In this document: positions 1 to 5,052 of the stretch, piece by piece
How positions within the stretch are numbered: the stretch's first letter is position 1
How the letters are laid out: each line of letters begins with the position of its first letter
DNA from: JBLIRR01 sp049472395
GTDB taxonomy: Bacteria; SZUA-182; DTGQ01; JBLIRR01
Assembly: GCA_049472395.1 (NCBI GenBank)
Contig: JBLIRR010000094.1
Coordinates: 1 to 7,791, forward strand
Reading direction: 5' to 3'
DNA: 7,791 nucleotides
Notes under the pieces: model-generated
Databases searched by the model: none
Told to the model about the DNA's origin: nothing
What the model saw: only the letters and a program-made list of their open reading frames with translations
Made by a program: the position numbers and the translations under genes

Positions 1-1455
1 GCTCCCACTATCGTATATGTCATAGATGCGGCTGATATTTTTCGGATTGCCCCCTGCCTCCATCTCCTCGGTAAGCAGGTCCCCCCAGTAATTAAACCGC
101 GCATTTATACTTGCACTATTGCCATTGTTAAGCTCATAGTTCCCTCCATTCCCACTCAAGTTATTAAAATGTACCTTTGTGCCACTCCCTCCTATAACAT
201 AGAGTCCATCTCCCATATTCTCATGAACATCATTGTAGAGAAAATTCACACCTGCAGTAGCCTGGCAGTAAATCCCTCGCCCTCCATTTCCATACACGGT
301 ATTCAGAGTGATCACCGGCACCATTATCGTATATGAGCTATTTCTGCTGCAGTTGATCCCATCCCCGCTGTTATTATAGATCCGGTTGCCCGTGATCTCC
401 GGATAGAGCTGGCTATACCAGCCATAATACGCATGACCACTATCAGCATAGCAGTATATCCCCCTGCTGCTGTTGTCATGCACCTCATTGTCTGAAATAA
501 CCGCGCTAAGGGTATAATTGTACTTGCTGCGGCAGAAGATCCCTTCGCTGCTTTGATACACCTCATTGCCCGTGACCTCTACCTTCATATGACTCTCCTC
601 CATATGACAGTAAATACCCACACCGCTTGCATAAACCCTGTTGTTGCTCACTGCATACTGGGACTGGGTCCCATAGGTCCTATAAGAATACAGTCTTATC
701 CCATATTCACTATTATTGTAAATACTGTTGTTATTGATTGAAAGATCACACCTGGCATTATCATACGTGTATACATAGAGCCCGTTACTCCCATTTTCCG
801 CAATGGTGTTGCCAGTAATAGTGCCACTTAGCTGGGTCGAAGAGCCCTGAACATCACAGTAAATCCCTCGCCCACTATTATCTAAGATCTCATTGTCCTC
901 TATATCCAGCGAGGCTTTCGATCCACCCTCCCCATACACATATATCCCATTGCCTGATGTATGCTGTATGGTGCATTGTGAGATGCTGATACTCTGTACT
1001 CCCACCGATACTTGCCATTGGACACCAAAGGTGGCATACTCAATAAGGCAATATTTTAACTGGAAGACCTTTGTACCCAATCCCCATGGGGCACGAATAC
1101 CACCCCAGTCTCCTTTGGCATTGGATAATGCATCAGAGGTAAAATGAATTGAATCTGCTTCTGTCCCTACAGCAACAAGAGATCCATTTACAATAAGCTC
1201 AGTTAAAGAGGTATTATTCCCACCGGCTGTATCATCAGAGTGGGCTGGAAATATGACCTTTGTTCCAGCTTCTATTGTGAGGGTTACTCCTTCAGGCACA
1301 GTAACATCGCCGGTTAAATTAATGGTTCCAGACCATGTCTCATTATCCGGGAGAATTCCTGAGAGCGTCTGGGAATAAGAAATATTACACCAAAGCAAAA
1401 GAGATACTATTAATGGAATGCCAATTAATCTAAAATATACGTTTAGCCTTCTCAT
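1..1455 (-). CDS. Secreted right-handed parallel beta-helix repeat protein (C-terminus beyond window)
   Basis: The frame is open from an ATG at 1455 to base 1, giving 485 residues with no stop, so the gene is cut by the left edge. The start has a strong Shine-Dalgarno (AAAGGAAGG) about 7 bases upstream. Residues 1-28 form a signal peptide (MRRLN, hydrophobic core, cleavage near SYS/Q). Residues 30-70 resemble the N-terminal cap of such proteins (TLTIEAGTKVIF). Residues 117-120 (DWGGI region) begin the rungs, and residues 160-425 hold about ten repeats of the form GN-x-IY-x-NSG-x-GIYC, spaced roughly 23-35 residues, typical of PbH1/NosD-like helices. Residues 454-485 contain FNYWG and a GGNPKNISRIYD segment, which in this family usually closes the helix before further C-terminal domains. 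It is probably exported or surface-exposed, binding or cleaving polysaccharide or acting as an adhesin; no catalytic site is identifiable. It is the third gene of the operon, 29 bases after the transglutaminase gene. Confidence 0.9.
   Translation of the reverse strand, partial: MRRLNVYFRLIGIPLIVSLLLWCNISYSQTLSGILPDNETWSGTINLTGDVTVPEGVTLTIEAGTKVIFPAHSDDTAGGNNTSLTELIVNGSLVAVGTEADSIHFTSDALSNAKGDWGGIRAPWGLGTKVFQLKYCLIEYATFGVQWQVSVGVQSISISQCTIQHTSGNGIYVYGEGGSKASLDIEDNEILDNSGRGIYCDVQGSSTQLSGTITGNTIAENGSNGLYVYTYDNARCDLSINNNSIYNNSEYGIRLYSYRTYGTQSQYAVSNNRVYASGVGIYCHMEESHMKVEVTGNEVYQSSEGIFCRSKYNYTLSAVISDNEVHDNSSRGIYCYADSGHAYYGWYSQLYPEITGNRIYNNSGDGINCSRNSSYTIMVPVITLNTVYGNGGRGIYCQATAGVNFLYNDVHENMGDGLYVIGGSGTKVHFNNLSGNGGNYELNNGNSASINARFNYWGDLLTEEMEAGGNPKNISRIYDIYDSGS
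181..978 (-). repeat. Beta-helix coding repeats (about ten rungs)
   Basis: This stretch encodes residues 160-425 of the beta-helix protein. Glycines opening the GIYC/GLYV-type motif fall near residues 170, 197, 225, 252, 280, 305, 332, 366, 394 and 417. Repetition is also visible in the DNA: the 17-mer CAGTAAATCCCTCGCCC occurs at 266-282 and again at 857-873, each encoding GRGIYC on the minus strand. Six of the rungs place a cysteine at the same position (C200, C283, C308, C335, C369, C397). The divergence between most units argues for old duplication under protein-level selection, not a recent tandem expansion. Confidence 0.8.
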
Positions 1456-1484
1456 TATTTGCCTTCCTTTGATCTATTATTTTT

Positions 1485-2402
1485 TCATTTATTCATTTTG
1501 ACTTTTATCCCATCTCCTATATATCGAAACCGATGAAATTCTCCCATAGGATTCTTTGATGATTTTCCAATTACCCTCATTGCAATGTAGTTCCATTTAT
1601 CTTCCATAAAAACCTTCTTTTGAGGATCTGCGATTCTCCATGCGCCATCTATGTAAAATTCCGCCCAGTTATGATAATCGCTCGGTTTAAGGATTGTGTT
1701 TTCATTGCAAATATATCCCCCCATTCCCTGCGCTGGAATATTGTGAGCTCTGCATAAAGCGACAAAAAGGTACATGATTTCCGTACAATCACCTTCTCTG
1801 TTCTTAAATGCATAGAGAGCCCCTCGATCATCTCGAAGGTACCCGGAATATTTTATATTTTCAGCAATCCAAAGGAATATATTTCTCGCGGTATTCACTG
1901 GTGTTGAGGTCTTGAATCTCCTTGCAAACTGGGATAGTTCAGGATGATCAAATTCAAGATATTTCTCTGAGCAAAGAAAAATGTCCATATCATTCAATGG
2001 CATAGAATTTACTTCATTAAAAAGTGAGAGATCTGCCTTGATGTTGATGATCTTGGTTGCATAAGGGGGTAGGTTATCAAATTTAAAATAGAGAATCTGA
2101 TTGCCCAAATCATCTAAGATGAGATCATAAGGATGTGATGCGTCCAGGGCAATACAGCGTTGTGTTGATGTCTGCTTGACAGGAGCATAAGTCCAAAAAT
2201 CTACTTTTTTAATAAGACGGTTTGTTTTGTTGTAGATGGTATAACCGTAACGAACTTGTCGGGAAATAGGATAAATAGACTTTGATTGAACAAGGGAGGC
2301 AGCAGCAGAATTATCTATACCTAGAGCAAGCATTACGAAAGAGAAACATAAAACTATCCTAAATATACTTAGTCTACCATAATTTAAGGACAACGGAGAC
2401 AT
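1485..2402 (-). CDS. Exported transglutaminase-like cysteine protease-fold protein
   Basis: This 305-residue protein has an N-terminal signal peptide (hydrophobic residues about 13-29, small-residue cleavage region near SAAA at 32-35). Residues about 40-130 look like the beta-sandwich domain commonly found before a bacterial transglutaminase core (RYGYTIYNKT, LDDLGNQILYFKFDNLPP). The core covers about 165-265. The catalytic triad of the papain-like fold is all present: Cys206 in NREGDCTEIMYLF, His244 in SDYHNWAEFY and Asp259 in WRIADPQ. In this family the enzyme cleaves or cross-links peptide or amide bonds; the substrate here is unknown. The ATG at 2402 lies inside the end of the upstream gene (19-base overlap), suggesting translational coupling; the Shine-Dalgarno (GAGAAG) is weak. 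A later Met24 would truncate the signal peptide, so Met1 is preferred. It sits between two other exported-protein genes in one operon. Confidence 0.88.
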   Translation of the reverse strand: MSPLSLNYGRLSIFRIVLCFSFVMLALGIDNSAAASLVQSKSIYPISRQVRYGYTIYNKTNRLIKKVDFWTYAPVKQTSTQRCIALDASHPYDLILDDLGNQILYFKFDNLPPYATKIINIKADLSLFNEVNSMPLNDMDIFLCSEKYLEFDHPELSQFARRFKTSTPVNTARNIFLWIAENIKYSGYLRDDRGALYAFKNREGDCTEIMYLFVALCRAHNIPAQGMGGYICNENTILKPSDYHNWAEFYIDGAWRIADPQKKVFMEDKWNYIAMRVIGKSSKNPMGEFHRFRYIGDGIKVKMNK

Positions 2403-3580
2403 TTTTTAATACTTCTCATAGCCTTTTTAGGGTCATCCCTTCTTTGCCAGATACTGGCCTGTTCATGGAGGAAGCTCTCATATTCCTCAATCCCACCTTT
2501 TAGATAGAAAATATTATTAATCCCTTCTTTTTGGATAATTTTTTCTATTTTTTCATATTGTTTTCCATTATCATCACATATAAGAAGAGAGAGAAAAGGT
2601 TCATCCTTGTATGGGCTAATTACAGTTTTTAGCCTGGAGATAAATTGTTCTGAATCATCTGAATATGGTATGTGTATTGCCTGGGGGATTAAATAACGAG
2701 CTTCTGGTTTTTTCAATTGGGTCATATCTATTACGATCCAGTTTTTATAGTCTTTTTCTGCAAAAAAAATCTGAGCAGGAATTTTAGACAACTCTCGTTG
2801 AGCAAATATGTCACCCTCGAGGGGAGCACCTTTTTCTCGCCAGTTATATAATCCGCCATCGAGAATCCAAGCCTTAAAACCAAGATTTCTTAAGTTGTTG
2901 CACTCTTTTTCCAATTGCTTATAACTGTACCCCTCATTAACTAAAATTAACGGGTTCGATTTAAGGAAGATATTTGTTTTAATAGTAAACAAAGGGATGT
3001 TTATAGACCCAGGAATTCTAAATTTTTTAAACTCTCCGCTCTCTCGAATATCAATGAGGATCAGGCATTCTTTCCTTTTTAACTTTTGAAGGACAGATTC
3101 AACGGAAACGGCAAGCTCAAGATCACGAGTTCTCAATTTTCTGGTAAATATTTTTGCAGGAATTTCTAACATCTCCTGCTTATTTACAGTAAGTAGAGTC
3201 TCCCCTTCAATCCTTCCCCTCAATTGATAATGTAAAGAAGTAATAGGAGAATTGTCTGTTTCTAAAACAACGTCGCATTCTACCTCCCCTGGTTCAGATG
3301 GAATTAATCTGACTTCTATTTCTCCATTTTCATGAAGTGGGATTTCTATAGGATAGGATAAAATATGAAGACAATCACAGGATGAATTGGCACTTTTAAT
3401 CTGTAGAATATCACTCCCTTTATGTGAAATGATAAAGGTATGCCTCACTTCGGAATTAATCAGGACTATGCCTAAATCAAATTTGCCGTTATATTTAAAG
3501 TCAGGCTCTGTCGCCCATGCACAGAAAGGTAATCCACTAAGAATACATATAATAAATGAAAGGACTACATTTTTAAACAT
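2384..3580 (-). CDS. Exported DUF1573 protein fused to two rhodanese-like domains
   Basis: The ATG at 3580 is chosen because AAGGAC lies 6 bases upstream; a TTG at 3595 would overlap this site. The 398-residue product starts with a signal peptide (cleavage near AWA/T at residue 23). Residues about 27-125 match DUF1573: FDLGIVLINSEVRHTF followed by the paired cysteines SSCDC (C68, C70). Residues about 155-255 form a first rhodanese-like domain (LILIDIRESGEF, IPGSINIPL, DGGLYNWREKGAP), but the catalytic cysteine position appears to be Asn215 (LVNEGYSYK). Residues about 265-375 form a second, more divergent domain with Cys335 in a loop CDDNGK and the closing KGGIEEY. Rhodaneses transfer sulfane sulfur, and inactive copies bind ligands. 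An extracytoplasmic location suggests sulfur or redox chemistry or substrate binding; the exact role is not deducible. It is the first gene of the operon, behind a strong promoter. Confidence 0.87.
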   Translation of the reverse strand: MFKNVVLSFIICILSGLPFCAWATEPDFKYNGKFDLGIVLINSEVRHTFIISHKGSDILQIKSANSSCDCLHILSYPIEIPLHENGEIEVRLIPSEPGEVECDVVLETDNSPITSLHYQLRGRIEGETLLTVNKQEMLEIPAKIFTRKLRTRDLELAVSVESVLQKLKRKECLILIDIRESGEFKKFRIPGSINIPLFTIKTNIFLKSNPLILVNEGYSYKQLEKECNNLRNLGFKAWILDGGLYNWREKGAPLEGDIFAQRELSKIPAQIFFAEKDYKNWIVIDMTQLKKPEARYLIPQAIHIPYSDDSEQFISRLKTVISPYKDEPFLSLLICDDNGKQYEKIEKIIQKEGINNIFYLKGGIEEYESFLHEQASIWQRRDDPKKAMRSIKKCLRCP

Positions 3581-3600
3581 GTAAGTGTCCTTCAAATTGA

Positions 3601-3612
3601 CTAAAATTTCAT
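3601..3612 (-). other. Possible three-codon leader ORF (MKF-stop)
   Basis: Inside the operon leader, ATG-AAA-TTT-TAG is preceded 7 bases upstream by AAGGA. That AAGGA is the loop of a short hairpin (TTACT/AGTAA, 3615-3629). The mini-ORF ends 20 bases before the real start codon. It could influence translation of the first operon gene, but an ORF this short can easily arise by chance. Confidence 0.2.
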
Positions 3613-3655
3613 TCTTACTTCCTTAGTAACGAAGCAAAAATATATTATTATTCGT

Positions 3656-3684
3656 ATTATATAAAATGTTTTTTTTGAAGTCAA
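3656..3684 (-). promoter_or_regulatory. Sigma70-type promoter of the exported-protein operon
   Basis: On the minus strand, TTGACT (3684-3679) and a perfect TATAAT (3661-3656) are separated by 17 bases. The spacer contains a run of eight A. Transcription would begin near 3649, giving a leader of about 69 bases before the ATG at 3580. This is the best promoter match seen in the window. Confidence 0.8.
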
Positions 3685-3741
3685 ACATTCTTTTAATTTT
3701 TATCATTCCAATAAAAAAAAGACAAATTATATTTTATTTAA

Positions 3742-3756
3742 AAGGTATTTTACCTT
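3742..3756. repeat. Short inverted repeat in the divergent intergenic region
   Basis: AAGGTA and TACCTT flank a TTT loop, in the very AT-rich spacer between the exported-protein operon and the antitoxin gene. No following T-run makes it a convincing terminator, and no known regulator site is recognised. The rest of 3685-3807 shows nothing else identifiable. Confidence 0.3.
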
Positions 3757-3807
3757 AAAATAATCGTTTTGTTTGTTTTAAAGTAAGGTTGCCTTGCAGT
3801 GGGAAGT

Positions 3808-3833
3808 TTGACATATTTCTTATGTATTATATT
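3808..3833 (+). promoter_or_regulatory. Probable promoter of the toxin-antitoxin module
   Basis: A perfect -35 box TTGACA lies at 3808-3813. The best -10 candidate, TATATT at 3828-3833, is only 14 bases away, shorter than ideal, so the exact -10 is uncertain. It lies directly upstream of the near-palindromic operator candidate and the antitoxin gene. Confidence 0.5.
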
Positions 3834-3834
3834 T

Positions 3835-3855
3835 AAACTAAGTCAGACTAAGTTT
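3835..3855. promoter_or_regulatory. Candidate antitoxin operator (21-base near-palindrome)
   Basis: Two 10-base arms, AAACTAAGTC and GACTAAGTTT, flank a central A and are inverted repeats with a single mismatched pair. The same bases also contain ACTAAGT twice in direct orientation with a 10-base period. It lies between the -10 candidate and the antitoxin Shine-Dalgarno. Phd/YefM antitoxins repress their own operon by binding palindromes at the promoter, so this is the expected place for such a site. Assignment is by position and symmetry only. Confidence 0.55.
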
Positions 3856-3869
3856 AGAAAGGGCGTGTA

Positions 3870-4105
3870 ATGATATCCGTTAATACTCATGAAGCAAAAA
3901 CAAGATTATCGGAATTACTTTCAAAGGTCGAAGAGCAAAGTAAAAGAGTGATAATATGTCGAAATGGCGAACCAGTAGCTGAAGTGATACCCTGGGCGAA
4001 AGGTCAAAATCCAATAAAACAAGATCCAGGCTTAAGAATGTAATCCTTCATGATGATACCTCTCTTCCCCTTAATGAAGATGAGTAGCTGATTAGATATA
4101 GGTAA
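3870..4105 (+). pseudogene. Phd/YefM-type antitoxin with frameshifted C-terminus
   Basis: An intact ORF of 57 codons (3870-4043) begins with MISVNTHEAKTRLSELLSKV and continues through RVIICRNGEPVAEVIP, the DNA-binding and dimerisation domain of Phd/YefM antitoxins. AAAGGG 6 bases upstream supports the start. Family members are usually about 75-85 residues. The missing tail is visible in another frame from 4037: NVILHDDTSLPLNEDE, which resembles the toxin-binding tail of this family and then meets TAG at 4085-4087 where many relatives have Trp. Reading past it reaches TAA at 4103-4105, 6 bases before the toxin start. I infer loss of one base (or gain of two) near 4034-4037, and possibly a TGG-to-TAG change. 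The shortened protein could still bind DNA but should not neutralise a toxin. A sequencing error is the alternative explanation for the shift. Confidence 0.75.
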
Positions 4106-4111
4106 ATAGGG

Positions 4112-4294
4112 ATGATACTCATTGATCCTGCGGCTTTGCTATGGCTCGCGGCTGATCATAAGAGGCCATCTTCAAAAGCAAAAAAAGTTCCCTGCGATCG
4201 ATTTATAATCGCAACTGCGCTTTTAAATGCAATGACAATCATCACAAGTAACTCCCTCATAGCACAATATGAGGGAGTCAAAGTTATATGGTGA
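4112..4294 (+). pseudogene. vapC: VapC-type PIN-domain toxin, internally deleted
   Basis: The 60-codon ORF joins the two ends of a PIN-domain ribonuclease. Residues 1-26 (MILIDPAALLWLAADHKR...) match the VapC N-terminus (usual form LDTHALLWLA-D-P-RLS-KA), including catalytic Asp5. Residues 27-60 (PCDRFIIATALLNAMTIITSN...GVKVIW) match the C-terminus (usual form DPFDRLIIATA...LVTAD...GVRVIW), including Asp29. The family is normally about 125-130 residues, so roughly 65-70 residues from the middle, including the conserved Glu region, are absent. The usual TAD acidic site reads TSN. The junction near 4185-4195 lies in an A-rich stretch and keeps the reading frame. The product should lack ribonuclease activity, consistent with its antitoxin also being damaged. 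Confidence 0.8.
4251..4278. repeat. Perfect 11-bp inverted repeat in the toxin 3' end
   Basis: ACTCCCTCATA (4251-4261) and TATGAGGGAGT (4268-4278) form a perfect stem with a 6-base loop. It lies inside the codons for the toxin C-terminus and about 40 bases beyond the stop of the convergent membrane-protein gene. No T-run follows on either strand, so it is not a classical intrinsic terminator, though it could stop or stabilise transcripts between the convergent genes. Confidence 0.6.
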
Positions 4295-4318
4295 TTAATT
4301 TCCGCGAGTTTGAGTTTA

Positions 4319-4837
4319 TTATAAAAATAGATTTTTATTTTTTATCTTAGATATAGCAGTCTTCAGAAGCACAAATATTATGATTCCACTCACCACTAAA
4401 CTCTGTATTGAGGTAAAAAAGCCTATGAAGAAGAATACCCTGTGCAAGAATAAGACTATTACACAAACAATGGCTATCATGAGCATGAGCCCGGACAAAC
4501 GCCCAAAACCGGGAAGTCGCTTAAAATCAGTTTTTCGTCCTATAAGATAATACACAACTCCCATTGAGATGATCGGTAAAAAATATATGAGCACATTCAC
4601 TTCCAACATATTGTGCCGAGTGATAAGCAGTGCATAGAAAATAAGTGATGCAGAGGCGATGCCCGGGATACCTGCCATATAGACAAGGATAGAAAATATA
4701 TAATCAATAATAGTGAGAGTACCCACGGGCCTGTAGGCGAGACCGAGGAGAAATGTGAGGAGGGGAATACCTATAAAGTAAATAAGCAATCCAAGTTTGT
4801 AAGTAGAAAGTAATCTGAGAAAATCATTCACGCTCAT
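4319..4837 (-). CDS. Uncharacterised multi-pass membrane protein
   Basis: I do not recognise a named family. The 172-residue product has about five hydrophobic segments likely to span the membrane: residues about 15-35, 44-72, 80-99, 115-140 and 144-161. A charged loop at 101-113 (RKTDFKRLPGFGR) and a lysine-rich C-terminus (KTAISKIKNKN) probably face the cytoplasm. There is no N-terminal cleavage site and no catalytic motif visible. The start is supported by AAGGAG five bases upstream and by a good promoter at 4871-4899. It is convergent with the toxin-antitoxin remnant and shares orientation with the kinase genes beyond the insertion sequence. Before the insertion it would have lain about 110 bases downstream of the receiver-kinase gene, so a link to that signalling pair is possible but unproven. 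Confidence 0.75.
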   Translation of the reverse strand: MSVNDFLRLLSTYKLGLLIYFIGIPLLTFLLGLAYRPVGTLTIIDYIFSILVYMAGIPGIASASLIFYALLITRHNMLEVNVLIYFLPIISMGVVYYLIGRKTDFKRLPGFGRLSGLMLMIAIVCVIVLFLHRVFFFIGFFTSIQSLVVSGIIIFVLLKTAISKIKNKNLFL

Positions 4838-4870
4838 GACAACTCCTTTTTTCTCGCCTTGCGTTCCCCT

Positions 4871-4899
4871 ATTCTATTCTGCTCTTTTCAATCTTTCAA
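4871..4899 (-). promoter_or_regulatory. Sigma70-type promoter of the membrane-protein gene
   Basis: On the minus strand, TTGAAA (4899-4894) and TAGAAT (4876-4871) are separated by 17 bases. The start point would be near 4864, giving a leader of about 27 bases with AAGGAG before the ATG at 4837. The -35 box lies 24 bases from the inner target duplication, so the insertion left this core promoter intact. Confidence 0.6.
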
Positions 4900-4922
4900 G
4901 AGAGAGCGCATACACAACAGTC

Positions 4923-4930
4923 AAAATTAG
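4923..4930. repeat. Target site duplication, left copy
   Basis: AAAATTAG immediately precedes the left terminal inverted repeat and is repeated exactly after the right end at 6311-6318. It was created from an AT-rich intergenic target. Confidence 0.92.
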
Positions 4931-4958
4931 CTGATTATAACAGATTTTGGGGAGATGG
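4931..4958 (+). repeat. Left terminal inverted repeat of the insertion sequence
   Basis: It begins CTGATTATAAC and contains GATTTTGGGGAG. It pairs with 6283-6310 at 25 of 28 positions; the differences are at positions 10, 12 and 25 of the repeat. Confidence 0.93.
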
Positions 4959-5040
4959 ATTGTAGGGAGGTTAATTTTTTACGGGACATTTTTTTGACTT
5001 TCGTATAAGCTAAGAAAGAAAAAATATATACCCTTTATAC

Positions 5041-5046
5041 GGAGGT
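5041..5046 (+). promoter_or_regulatory. Ribosome binding site of the transposase gene
   Basis: GGAGGT sits 6 bases before the ATG at 5053, a near-consensus site. In the 5' leader of the element (4959-5040) a TTGACT at 4994-4999 is visible but has no well-spaced -10 box, so the promoter is undefined. Confidence 0.75.
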
Positions 5047-5052
5047 CATCAT

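Noticed and set aside
266..873. CRISPR-like repeats because of a 17-base sequence found twice (266-282, 857-873)
   Set aside because: Only two exact copies exist, about 590 bases apart, and both encode the GRGIYC motif of beta-helix rungs.
324..1147. Open frames of 62-84 codons at 324-566 (minus), 553-741 (plus) and 893-1147 (plus)
   Set aside because: They lie in other frames of the long beta-helix gene, whose frame has a signal peptide and repeats; the open stretches reflect its repetitive composition.
1649..1831. 60-codon minus-strand frame within the transglutaminase gene
   Set aside because: It is an alternative frame of a gene with a complete catalytic triad and has no ribosome site or recognisable domain.
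3387..3584. 65-codon plus-strand frame opposite the DUF1573 start
   Set aside because: It is antisense to the signal peptide and DUF1573 coding region and has no features of its own.
3581..3595. TTG start at 3595 adding five residues (MKDTY) to the DUF1573-rhodanese protein
   Set aside because: The AAGGAC ribosome site lies at 3587-3592, inside this extension, and is well spaced for the ATG at 3580.
4251..4278. Intrinsic terminator for the toxin or membrane-protein gene
   Set aside because: The hairpin is perfect but no T-run follows on either strand.
4994..5030. Transposase promoter from TTGACT and TATATA
   Set aside because: The spacing is about 25 bases, too long for a sigma70 promoter, and no better -10 box is found.
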